DNA of 10,027 nt from Pavlovales sp. CCMP2436 (GCA_026770615.1 MU631328.1:562649-572675); one strand, 5' to 3'; shown: positions 1-7,308, counted from the first letter of the stretch. The notes: a model not told the origin generated them from the sequence alone. Numbers and translations: made by a program.

Positions 1-83
1 GGCACGCAGCAGGCAATGGGCGACGCAGCGCTCAGACCAGCACAACATTCAGAACAGTCAGACGCCAGCTTGAATCCCTATCA
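1..83 (+). repeat. Left arm of perfect 83-bp inverted repeat (contains R1)
   Basis: Position i pairs with position 870-i for every base from 1 to 83, with no mismatch; identity stops at 84/786. The arm begins GGCACGCAGCAGGCAATGGG and contains the R1 core CAGACGCCAGCTTGAATCCC. It may extend left of the window. The lack of mismatches in otherwise divergent intronic DNA suggests a recent duplication or gene conversion. Confidence 0.95.
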
Positions 84-98
84 TAAATATATATATTA

Positions 99-225
99 GC
101 GGCTCAGCATGGTTCAACAGGTGTTGTTCAGTCACTGGCTTGGTCGACGTCAGGCTGATATATATATAGCGGCTCAGCATGGTTCAACAGGTGTTGTTCA
201 ATCACTGACTTGGTTGATGTCAGAC
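99..225 (+). repeat. Tandem 70-bp repeat, two R2-bearing units
   Basis: Units start at 99 and 169, each with GCGGCTCAGCATGGTTCAAC. The first 57 bases differ at five sites (131, 138, 145, 148, 154 in the first unit), all transitions. The TA-rich end of the first unit leads into the second. R2 copies lie at 105-130 and 175-200. Confidence 0.9.
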
Positions 226-731
226 GTTAGTCCTGGCAGCAGGAATGGGTATATACGCCCCTGCTCGTAGCGCGCCAGCTCGGGCTTGACCGTGCCGGCG
301 CCGTCGGGGGTGTCCAGGCAGAGCGCCGCGCGGTACTTCACCTCGGCCGCAGCCGTGTGCGGCAGCAGACTCGGGTCGGTGACCTTGGGAGAGCGGTAGT
401 CGATGAGGAGCGCCCTCAGCGCGGGCAGGTCGATGCCGACAGGCGAACCGCCCTCCACCGTCAACACGCCGTCGACCCACGCGGAGTCGAGGCCTGACCC
501 CGCGCCAACGCCTGCATGCGCGAGCCGAGGACGACGAGGGAGAGAGGGTCGGTGCGCAGGAGGAGCGAGAGCGCGGTGAGGTCCCACAGCGTCACGTCCG
601 CAACGCGCCCTTCGAGGAGCTCGCCGCCGCCCTAATTTACAGAAAAAAGAGTAAAAAAGAGTAAACAGCATAAAAGCAAATATGTATATGTATGTGTGTA
701 TGTATATACATATGTATATATGGTCAGTGAG

Positions 732-757
732 TGAACAACACCTGTTGAACCATGCTG
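732..757 (-). repeat. R2 repeat copy
   Basis: Reverse-complement copy of the 26-base R2 unit (CAGCATGGTTCAACAG then GTGTTGTTCA), identical to the copies at 105-130 and 175-200. It continues into a TCACTGAC-like tail. It lies in the amidohydrolase intron on the inner side of the right inverted-repeat arm. Confidence 0.9.
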
Positions 758-786
758 AGCCGCTATATATATATATATTTATTTAC

Positions 787-869
787 TGATAGGGATTCAA
801 GCTGGCGTCTGACTGTTCTGAATGTTGTGCTGGTCTGAGCGCTGCGTCGCCCATTGCCTGCTGCGTGCC
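787..869 (-). repeat. Right arm of perfect 83-bp inverted repeat (contains R1)
   Basis: Exact reverse complement of 1-83. The R1 core lies at the inner end, next to AT-rich DNA and then the R2 copy at 732-757, so R1-AT-R2 order is the same in both arms. Confidence 0.95.
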
Positions 870-1240
870 TTAGTCGGCTGCGCTGGCTTGAGCGCCACCG
901 CGCATGCCGATGGATCTCCGGTAGTGTGCCCGGGCAAGGGCGTTTAGGGATATATATATGTGTGTGTATACCGCGTCGCCTCCGAAGTTGACGGAGCGGT
1001 AGCCGTTGCGCGCGGCGAGGGTGAGCGCCGTGAAGCGGGCGGTCGGCCAGCTGCGGTACTCGGGCGTGCTCGCCGTGTGGATGATGGTGGCGAGCTTGAG
1101 CGCCTCGAGCATATCCTGCCCGTCGGAGGAGGCAGAGCCATCGCAGCCGATGGCCCACTGAAAAATAAATAAAAAATGCGAGCGTTATGGCTGCTTGAGC
1201 TGGCTTGACCAGTGAGGTGCGGTGCGGTGCCTCTGGCGCG

Positions 1241-2500
1241 ATGACGACCGAGCCGCCCGGCCTGGCTCAGTCGACGGCGCAATACACGGCCACGGATGCA
1301 CGCATCGTGCGCATCGCCGTTCTCACCGCCGAGCGCACGCAGCTCGTTGCTGACCTGGACAAGGCGCACCGCGCGACCTCCGACCTTCACCTCTACCTCT
1401 CGAAGCGCCTCGCTGCGGAGGAGCAGGACCGGCAAACAGCGATTGCGGCGGCCGTCGAGGAGGAGGCTGTGTCCCGCATGCAGGCGGCGGCTGGGTTTGC
1501 CAGCGCGGCCGCCAGTCGCGAGGAGGAGATGCAGTTCACGATAGCCGCGCTGCGAGCGGAGGTACGTCTGCGCGAGGAGGAGTTGCTCGATCTGCGCACC
1601 TTCCGCGACGAGCGCGAGCGGTTTGAGGCCATCCTCGCCGATGCTCGCTACGCGCTCGAGGAGGAGCGGCGAGCGAGGCGGGACGACGCCGCGCGCCTCG
1701 AGCGCACGCATGTTGTGGAGACGGACAGTGTCAAAAAAGAGATGCTGAGGAGGGTACAGGTCGCCAAGGCTTCCTTCGGCGCGATCGCCGGTGAGGTGCT
1801 GGAGCGTACCATGCAGACTACTGTGCTGGAGTACCACATTATGGGTCGCGAGCTGATCGAGCAGGCGCATAGCACGGACTTGACGCTCGCGGAGAACCTC
1901 AAGCTGCGAACCCGCAACGCCGAGCTCAGCCGCTCACACGGGCTGCTTGAGCAGCAGGTGGATGAGCACGCGCGCCGCACCAGGACCGCGCAGCGGCTTG
2001 TCGAGCACCACGAGCGAGAGGTGGCGCTGCTCAGCCAGGTCACGGACGACCTCACCCGTCGCGCCCTCGACGCCGAGCGCTCGCTGCAGGGTCTCGTCCT
2101 CTCGACAGGAGGTGCGCCCGTTGCGCCGAGCAGTGTCCCCGTGATGGGAACTAGTTCTCTGCATTACCGCCAGCGGCCAGGGAGCGCACGCGCGCCGAGC
2201 ACTGCGCCGCTCTTCGCCAGCAACCCGGGCCGGCTCCACAGGGAGCTCACACCGCGCGGTGGCCGCTCGCCATCGACGGCGATGAGCACTTCTACTTCGA
2301 CCGGTGCCTCTGCCTCCGTGCGCAGCCGAGCGCCGACCGTAGCAGCGTTCGACATCAACAACCTGGACAACCTGCTTATCCCGAGGCCGCCGCCTGTTGG
2401 CGCGTACGCGCCCAAGCCGCCGCCGCCGTCCTCCGGCCCGTCCGTGGTTAACAGACCATTTTCCGCCGCTGGGCGGTATCGACCGATGACTGCCCGATGA
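1241..2500 (+). CDS. Coiled-coil protein, CFAP157/BBOF1-like (cilium/basal body)
   Basis: An intronless frame of 419 aa from ATG 1241 to TGA 2498-2500. The frame is open upstream to 1205 but with no earlier ATG. Residues ~20-290 are almost entirely charged heptad-like coiled coil with LREEELLDLRTF, LEEERRARRDDAARLERTHV and ETDSVKKEMLRRVQVAKASF. This order (long coil, then 'D..KKEM..R...V...F', then a further coil) resembles CFAP157 and the related basal-body orientation factor BBOF1, which act in basal bodies/axonemes. The tail (~290-419) is Ser/Pro/Arg-rich with RPGSAR, PRPPP, PKPPPP and a C-terminal RPMTAR, short motifs common in algal flagellar proteins. The amidohydrolase remnant lies divergently upstream, and the exostosin-like gene is convergent downstream. 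The family call rests on recognised pattern, not alignment. Another ciliary coiled-coil protein is possible. Confidence 0.6.
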   Translation: MTTEPPGLAQSTAQYTATDARIVRIAVLTAERTQLVADLDKAHRATSDLHLYLSKRLAAEEQDRQTAIAAAVEEEAVSRMQAAAGFASAAASREEEMQFTIAALRAEVRLREEELLDLRTFRDERERFEAILADARYALEEERRARRDDAARLERTHVVETDSVKKEMLRRVQVAKASFGAIAGEVLERTMQTTVLEYHIMGRELIEQAHSTDLTLAENLKLRTRNAELSRSHGLLEQQVDEHARRTRTAQRLVEHHEREVALLSQVTDDLTRRALDAERSLQGLVLSTGGAPVAPSSVPVMGTSSLHYRQRPGSARAPSTAPLFASNPGRLHRELTPRGGRSPSTAMSTSTSTGASASVRSRAPTVAAFDINNLDNLLIPRPPPVGAYAPKPPPPSSGPSVVNRPFSAAGRYRPMTAR

Positions 2501-2683
2501 CTGTGGTGGAAGAGACCAGGCCAGCAGTGTGCGGCCGGCGGTCAATGAGTTTCGCCCGACGACAGGTGTCAAATATACCGGTGTCGGTGCCACTCGCGCG
2601 TCACTTATTCGCCCTCTCATAGTTAGTTACTAAGCTGTTAATCATTACAACATGAACAAAATAACTGACGTAGCTTATATTTA

Positions 2684-2722
2684 TGATATGGATTCAAGCT
2701 GGCGTCTGACTATCCTGAATGT
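2684..2722 (-). repeat. R1 repeat copy, intergenic
   Basis: Reverse-complement R1 copy. GTCAGACGCCAGCTTGAATC is present intact on the minus strand, followed by CATATCA in place of CCTATCA. The outer side keeps ACATTCAGGATAGTC, matching ACATTCAGAACAGTC at 45-59. It lies 184 bp after the stop of the coiled-coil gene. The rest of 2501-2960 shows no gene or other clear structure. Confidence 0.85.
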
Positions 2723-2960
2723 TCACTTGGCGCGATTCCGCACTGGGGAGGGGGAAAAGTGGTGGCCAGGACGAAAAAGTAGACATTGGTCACCCCTGCG
2801 CGCTAAGTGTCGATAGCTGATGTCGAATAGAGCCGTCCTCGACGGTCGGAGTCCACCTCGTGTGCCTCTTAGGTGCCTTTAGGGTCGACAACGTACTTAA
2901 TGTAACTAATATTTCCGATTCTCAGCGTTCGGAAGCGAAAAGAAAGTCATGGTTCCCGAC

Positions 2961-3051
2961 GTGGTGCCGCGGAGTTTGTTGCAGATTCGTGAATGGGGCG
3001 GTGGCCCATGGTACCCCATTCACGAATCTGCAATAAACTCCGCGACACCAC
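2961..3051. repeat. Fold-back hairpin, 38-bp arms, 15-nt loop
   Basis: Arms at 2961-2998 and 3014-3051 are reverse complements except at two positions (C/T and G/A type). The left arm starts GTGGTGCCGCGGAGTTTGTT. On either strand one mismatch becomes a G-U wobble in RNA, leaving a single mismatch. It sits between the convergent coiled-coil and exostosin-like genes, about 120 bp past the latter's stop. It could be a miniature fold-back element, a structured 3' end or a small-RNA precursor. Flanking direct repeats are not evident. Confidence 0.9.
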
Positions 3052-3172
3052 CTCCGGTTCCTGAGTTGCTCCGGAGGATTTTCACCGGACTTTTTTCGAA
3101 TTTTCCCCCGGACTGGCCACCAATTCGGATTTTGACCCTATAGTTCATGGCATAAAATTCGTTACTGTAGTG

Positions 3173-4165
3173 TCATTTGACCTCGTGCCCCAGCCCGAGT
3201 CGATCTTTGAAGGAAATGTAGAGCTCCTGGAGCAGAGCCGACGGCGCTCCGCCTCCGGGATAAAAGGAGAGCTGGCGCGTGAAGGTCGAGCGGACGTGGG
3301 CGGAGGCCTCGCTAAGCAGCGTCGGATGAATGGCCTCGAGCACCCCGCCCAGGGCGGTCGAGGTGTTGGCACGCGAGAGGCAATCCACGCTGCCCGCGAA
3401 AAGGGCACTGGAACCCCAATCGATATGGTTTGGGAAGGGGAGGTTTGAGCGCATCGCCTCAAACTCGCCCACGTGCACGGGGATGCAGCCGGCGGCCATC
3501 GCGTCGGGGATCCTCCGGCTGGTGGGCACGTCACCCGCTGGCGCGAGGCAGAAGCGGCTCGCGCTCATTTCGCGCGCACAGTCCTGTGCCATCGTAGCAT
3601 AGCTAAGCCTGTGCTCGGACTGCCGGCGGAACACTCGATCGACAAACTTGCCCCGTTGAGTGCCGCGAGCTATTCCCTCTATAGCTTGGAAGCGCACCCT
3701 GCCCTCCCCGCGCTGGCGGTGCATGTTGCCTAGGTACATAAGTATGTTTTATATATATATATATATAATATAAATATACATAGCAGAACGCCGATATGTT
3801 ATATTATATATATATATATATATATATAGTATGTACATAATATATATTCAGACGCCAGCTTGAATCCCTATTAAATAAATAAATATATATGTATAGAGAG
3901 GGAGAGAAAAAAAATAAAAAATATGTACATATTATCCAACGCATAACACATAATATCTCATATCTCACATCTCACATCTCACATATCGCGTATGAGCCTG
4001 CGTCGTAGCGCTAAGATCAGCTTGACTTGAATTTGAAAAACCGCCAGCTAGAATCCCCCTTCATTAATGTATCACTGATAGGGATTCAAGCTGGCGTCTA
4101 ACTTTTCTGAAAGTGAATATCTAATATATAGGTGTGTAGTGTGTGTGTGTGTGTGTGCGTGTGTG

Positions 4166-4197
<32 letters not shown>

Positions 4198-5076
4198 GGG
4201 CTGGGTTTAGGCTATATATAAACGCGCACCCGTGAAGTAGACTGAAAGCTCGCGCAACTTCATCGGTGCGACTTCATCGCATAGTGCGAGCCGCTCGCTG
4301 GGGAGGTAGGGGATGATCACGGCCTCGCGCGCATGGATCTTGGAAACGTGCGCGGCGTAGGTGCGATCGCCCGTCGCGAGCACGAAACGCCCGCTACGCG
4401 CGTGCTGCGCCAGCAGAGCGCGCAGAGAGACGCCAAGTGCCCGCCAATTCCACGAGGGGTGCATGATCACATACAGGCGGCGCTCGGCAGTTTGCTCGAC
4501 GGTCATGCGGAGCGCGTCAGTCGCGCGCTGCATGCGCGTCTCGTGCGTCTCGCCAGTGGCCAGTAAGCAGCTGTAGTTCGCCACGAGCGAAGCGTGCGGG
4601 GTGAGTCCCGTGAAGTGGAGCGCGGCTTGCGAGGGGGTGAGCACGCGCTGCGGGTGCGAGCGCAGCGCGCGCAAGATTAGCAAATCAGACAGGTAGGCCG
4701 CCTTGTTCGGCGGCATGATGTCGTCGAATCGCACGCTTGCGCCTGCGCTCATCTTGGCTAGCAGCGCGTCGAGGCAGGCGTGCACTGCGTGCATCTCGAG
4801 GCCCGGCCCCTCGTCGAGGTAGAAAGGTGTTGAGGAGGGGAGGAGCGCGCGCAGCCGGCCGCCCGGCGCATCCGCGCTGCCCGGGACATCCCCTGCGCGC
4901 GGCATGCACGCACCGGCCGGCGATGTACGTAGCAGTTGCGCGAGCGGATGCAGGCCCGCGCCGCCGCGGCCCGCCGCCTGCTGCTGCCGTAGCCGCGCGT
5001 TCACGTTGGCCGGGCCGAGCTCGCCGCCGGGCTCAGCGGGCATGAACAGGGCTAGCAGCGGCAGTAGCGGCAGCAT
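3173..5076 (-). CDS. Exostosin-like glycosyltransferase (GT47), two exons
   Basis: Exons 5076-4230 and 3729-3173 join in phase 1 (donor GGTGCGC, acceptor TACCTAG) to give 467 aa. The junction reads ELSVYFTG-NMHRQRGEGRVR, the 'YF.GN..R' signature of exostosin domains. MLPLLPLLALFM at the start is a short signal or anchor segment. The domain begins near FYLDEGPG (residue ~85), includes MHPSWNW (~206) and IIPYLPS (~254), and after the junction has SRFCLAPAGDVPTSRRIPDA (~340-359), AAGCIPVHVG and LPFPNHIDW (~379-387), typical of the nucleotide-sugar-binding half. Family members act in the Golgi lumen, transferring sugars to cell-surface or wall glycans. Donor and acceptor sugars cannot be told. 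All key family blocks are present and the frame is intact, so it is probably functional. The spacer upstream (5077-5256) has no obvious TATA element; part of it resembles the N-terminal coding region (GCGCGTTCACGTTG occurs near 4995 and 5136). Confidence 0.85.
3750..3830. repeat. TA microsatellites
   Basis: AT dinucleotide runs at about 3750-3767 and 3803-3828 near the 3' end of the exostosin-gene intron, separated by a short unique stretch containing GCAGAACGCC. Confidence 0.9.
3847..3871 (+). repeat. R1 repeat copy in intron (left, direct)
   Basis: Contains CAGACGCCAGCTTGAATCCC followed by TAT and then TAAATAAATAAATA, as at 787-770 on the minus strand. Together with the copy at 4076-4102 it forms terminal inverted repeats around about 255 bp within the intron. 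No target-site duplication is clear because the flanks are TA-rich. Confidence 0.85.
3955..3988. repeat. Short tandem repeat, 7-bp unit
   Basis: About four copies of an ATCTCAC/ATCTCAT unit inside the exostosin-gene intron. Confidence 0.8.
4042..4102. repeat. R1 inverted pair (hairpin) in intron
   Basis: A degenerate direct copy at 4042-4057 (CGCCAGCTAGAATCCC) faces an inverted copy at 4081-4096, 15 of 16 bases complementary, with a 23-base loop. The inverted copy extends to 4118 (GTCTAACTTTTCTGAAAGTG), keeping the outer tail seen in other R1 copies. Confidence 0.85.
4131..4197. repeat. TG then TA microsatellite
   Basis: A GT/TG run (about 4133-4166) followed by a TA run (about 4168-4197), close to the donor of the exostosin-gene intron. 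Confidence 0.9.
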
Positions 5077-5256
5077 TGCCCGGGCAATGCTGTCTGGCGA
5101 CCACAGGGGGCTATTGCAACTGACGCGGCCACTGCGCGTTCACGTTGCCCGGTGCTCGGTTCGAGACTCGCACCGCACGCAGCCGTCCCGCACTCGACCG
5201 CTACCACCGCGAAGCTGCCATAGAGGGCCCACTTGCTCGAGAGCGGGGGCGAAGGA

Positions 5257-5478
5257 GAGGGTCAAAATGAAAATGGATGGTGCGACCACAATCCGTCTGT
5301 TTGGCGCGTGTGGACTGTTCTAGATAACCACTGCGCATTCCTATAAATTTCGTGGAGTGGAAACGACTCACCCCGTCCGCCGCCGGGCATTGCACATAGT
5401 ATAGCCAATACAAATTTATTTTTGTATTCTGCGCACAGGCTCAAAATGCGCGCAACATCCATTTTTATTTTGACCCTC
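5257..5478. repeat. 222-bp element with 28-bp terminal inverted repeats
   Basis: The left end 5257-5284 (GAGGGTCAAAATGAAAATGG...) and right end 5451-5478 match in reverse complement at 26 of 28 bases. The interior has no convincing coding frame and includes an AT-rich stretch near 5405-5430. It fills most of the spacer between the divergent exostosin-like gene and the unknown three-exon gene, and looks like a non-autonomous miniature element. No target-site duplication could be identified. Confidence 0.8.
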
Positions 5479-5558
5479 TTTTTCAGTTTGCATGCTCCTA
5501 TATGTGTGGTCGAATTTCGCGCGGTTTTGCATAGCTCGGCCGTTCCAGTCGAGCGCGC

Positions 5559-7174
5559 ATGATTTGGTGCAAGCGGTCTGAATGCTGCGCGGGCAAGGGC
5601 CCCGGCGGGCGTGGTGCGGCGCAGCGGGCCGATGAGCACTGCGCGTCGTGCTCGACGACTGCGGAGAAGTACAAGAAAGACACCGGCGCGTACTTGCCGC
5701 AGGACGCGGCGCCGATGGCGTGCCGCGTCCGGCGGCTGGAGCAGCAGGCCAAGGCGGCCCACGAGCACGACCGCAGTTCGGTGTATGAGGCGCACAACGA
5801 GAAGCGGCGCGCGACACCGAAGACTGCAGCTTGGCAAGCGAACAAGAACGAGTATAACCGGGCATTGGGACAGGCCGGCTACTACGAGGCGCACAACTCG
5901 AGGCGGCGCGCGGCGACGGCGGCGCGGACAGAGGCCGTGAACAAGAAGCTCGTGGCGTTCCTCATGGAGGAGGCGCGGCAGGGCGACGAGGCGTATGCGG
6001 TGCGGGCAGAAGCGCGGGCGAACGGCTACCCCTCGCCCGACCGCGCTCGCCTCGGACCTGTGGCCAGTTTCGCGAGCCTGACGCCAGGCCTCACCGCCAG
6101 CGCGGCGTTGCTCGACCGCCGACCTTTCTACTTTTGCGCGCTCGCGCTCGACGTGTTCCAGTGCGCGGGCAAGAACCACCAGCTCTGGCCGTGCGCGGCC
6201 CCTGGCCGCTGGTTCTCGAGCTGCTTCATGTCAAGCGTGATCACGGTCCCGTTCGCGCGGGCTGGTAAGCTGATCAAAAGCGGGATGTGGGGCGATTGCG
6301 GGTGGTTCTTCATCGTTCGCATCGACAAAACCATGCCAGTACGCCTCGCTCGCCGCTCACATCCCCTCGCCCGCGCCGCGCAGTCGACGCGCCCCTTTAA
6401 ATTGCCATTCGCAACAGGCCTATGAGGTAATCCGCGCGTTTCCGAACTTCGAGAACCAGCCGCACACGGCCGCCGAGCTCGCGTCTTATGCCTACACGGA
6501 GCGCAGCCCACTCGATTTCGACGGCGCGCAGTACATGAAGGTTCTCGTCACCGGCTCGGAGATCGCCGGCATGAAAATCGAGTGCATCGGCGAGGGTGCG
6601 CCAATGTATTATTAATATAATATTAATAATATTAATGTATTAATATTATGAATGTATTCATAATACTAATGTATTAATAGCGGTGACGCTAACAATATTG
6701 AACAGATGGTTGAACACCATCTGTTCAACCATGCTGGCAGAAGCGTCAACTCGGCCAGTCTGCGCTGGCAGCAACGACCGCCTAGACCTCCCTACCTCTC
6801 CGCTCCCCCCGCCCCCCCGCCCTCCAGTCAACGCATCGAGCGCCGACACCGGAGTCGACGTCACCTGGCCGATCAACCTCGAGCACGTCTCCGGCAAGGG
6901 CGAGCTCTACACGGCGTTCATCGAGGGCCACATGGAGCAGATCCGCCGCCGCAACGCGCGCGCGGGCACCACCGCCAACTGCCGCTGGGCACCGCCGGAG
7001 TACTCCCCTGCCACCAACACGGCGGTGGCAACAGCGGTGTACGCGGGTTGGCTCGATCAGGAGGACGACGCGGAGGTCTCCGATTACCAGCTCGAGCCGC
7101 CGTGCGCGATCGAGGTTCCGCTCAGCGGCGGCGCCAGCGGCTCGGCCTCCAACGCGCCCATCGCTTTAACTTAA
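5559..7174 (+). CDS. Unknown protein, three-exon model, Cys-rich N-terminus
   Basis: I do not recognise the family. The model joins 5559-6338, 6418-6595 and 6828-7174, giving 434 aa. All three parts have strongly GC-ending codons. Donors GTACGC (6339) and GTGCGC (6596), and acceptors GCAACAG (6417) and CCCTCCAG (6827, after a long pyrimidine tract), keep the frame. The N-terminus has clustered cysteines (CKRSECC, CASC), then a basic helical region with YEAHNEKRRA...WQANKNEYNRALGQ...YYEAHNSRRRA, a degenerate repeat like the 'Y.EAN..KR' repeats seen next to nuclease or DNA-binding domains in protist and large-virus proteins. Next come FQCAGKNHQLWPCA and WFSSCFM, then exon 2 with AYEVIRAFPNFENQPH. 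Exon 3 contains VTWPINLEHVSGKGELYTAF and ends in a Gly/Ser/Ala tail. An alternative acceptor at 6740 would lengthen exon 3 in the same frame. DNA binding is a guess only. Confidence 0.5.
6339..6417 (+). other. Candidate 79-bp intron
   Basis: GTACGC...CAACAG, with CGCTCAC as a possible branch point. It removes an in-frame TGA at 6423-6425 and links two frames that both have strong GC3. A GTAAGC donor at 6265 was considered but does not keep the frame with this acceptor. Confidence 0.4.
6596..6827 (+). other. Candidate 232-bp intron with AT palindromes and an R2 copy
   Basis: Donor GGTGCGCC matches the exostosin-gene donor. The acceptor CCCTCCAG follows about 40 bases of pyrimidine-rich DNA. 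The AT-rich part (6605-6680) includes the 10-bp-arm palindrome TATTATGAAT/ATTCATAATA. An R2 copy follows at 6711-6736. Acceptors at 6740 or 6758 also fit the frame. Confidence 0.45.
6711..6736 (-). repeat. Diverged R2 repeat copy in intron
   Basis: On the minus strand this 26-base segment begins CAGCATGGTTGAACAGATGG and matches the R2 unit at 23 of 26 bases. It is part of a larger hairpin: ATGGTTGAACA (6706-6716) pairs with TGTTCAACCAT (6722-6732) across a 5-base loop. Confidence 0.7.
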
Positions 7175-7300
7175 CTGCGGGATCGCGCAGCTCGAGTCCG
7201 GCGCCAATCTGAGCATCCACCAAACACGGCACCGGCTACTACACTACCTGACACAGTCTGATCACCCGCCCGCCGTATCTGAAAAAGTAAGTGTTCATAA

Positions 7301-7306
7301 AATAAA
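7301..7306 (+). terminator. Possible polyadenylation signal AATAAA
   Basis: An AATAAA hexamer 127 bp past the stop of the three-exon gene, just before an 18-bp palindrome. The hexamer is a weak guide in protists. Confidence 0.25.
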
Positions 7307-7308
7307 CG

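Larger units (their letters stand above)
1..256 (-). other. Partial intron with repeats in the opposite orientation
   Basis: Inferred intron downstream of exon B, starting at donor GTATATACCC (256) and running off the window. It holds the left arm of the 83-bp inverted repeat (1-83) and two tandem R2-bearing units (99 onward). Relative to the gene the element lies antisense, opposite to the copy in the preceding intron. No acceptor or next exon is visible. Confidence 0.45.
632..971 (-). other. Intron of amidohydrolase fragment carrying repeats R1 and R2
   Basis: Inferred spliceosomal intron between exons A and B, phase 0. The donor is GTATACACAC and the acceptor is TCTGTAAATTAG after a T-rich tract. 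It contains the right arm of the 83-bp inverted repeat (787-869) and an R2 copy (732-757). In the gene's sense direction the element reads 869 down to 722. The interval near 680-720 is a TA/TG-rich simple sequence. Confidence 0.55.
257..1157 (-). pseudogene. Amidohydrolase-family (ATZ/TRZ-like deaminase) 3' fragment, frameshifted
   Basis: Two exons can be read on the minus strand. Exon A (1157-972, 62 codons) follows an acceptor ending TTTATTTTTCAG. It encodes WAIGCDGSASSDGQDMLEAL, like the metal-binding Asp segment (DGSAS..D) of amidohydrolase-fold deaminases/chlorohydrolases, and ends ...NGYRSVNFGGDA. A donor GTATAC (971) and acceptor TTAG (633-632) join it in frame to exon B (631-257), GGGELLEGRVADVTLWDL, the usual C-terminal 'G.L..G..AD...WDL' block of the family. 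About 40 codons into exon B (around 515-520) the frame must shift by one base to continue as GLDSAWVDGVLTVEGG, the expected closing strand. Exon B ends at a GTATATAC donor (256) in phase 1. The N-terminal two thirds, with the catalytic His motifs, are absent: only 83 bp separate exon A from the ATG of the divergent gene. Known members hydrolyse amino or chloro groups on purines or triazines. Substrate cannot be assigned. The frameshift could be a base error, but truncation plus frameshift favours a pseudogene. Confidence 0.6.
3730..4229 (-). other. 500-bp intron of the exostosin-like gene, repeat-rich
   Basis: Donor GTGCGCGTTTATATA (4229 down) and acceptor ACTTATGTACCTAG (ends 3730) restore frame and family sequence. 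The intron is made of TA and TG microsatellites and three R1-derived copies. No coding potential is seen. Confidence 0.75.

Noticed and set aside
944..1870. Long minus-strand frame antisense to the coiled-coil gene
   Set aside because: Its sequence is Arg/Leu/Ser-rich without motifs and mirrors the codon bias of the plus-strand coiled-coil gene. It also crosses the amidohydrolase exon in the wrong frame.
3955..3988. Short regular repeats as a possible CRISPR array
   Set aside because: The 7-bp units are directly adjacent with no spacers, sit in an intron and are a simple microsatellite.
5140..5180. GGTTCGAGAC resembling a tRNA T-loop
   Set aside because: The flanking bases cannot form the 5-bp T-stem, and no acceptor or anticodon stems can be found around it.
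5262..6179. Minus-strand open frame of about 305 codons opposite the unknown three-exon gene
   Set aside because: Arg/Leu/Val-rich shadow. It runs through the inverted-repeat element, and third-position bias supports the plus strand.
6128..6511. Minus-strand frame of 127 codons
   Set aside because: It spans both exons and the candidate intron of the plus-strand gene. The plus strand shows better codon bias on both sides.
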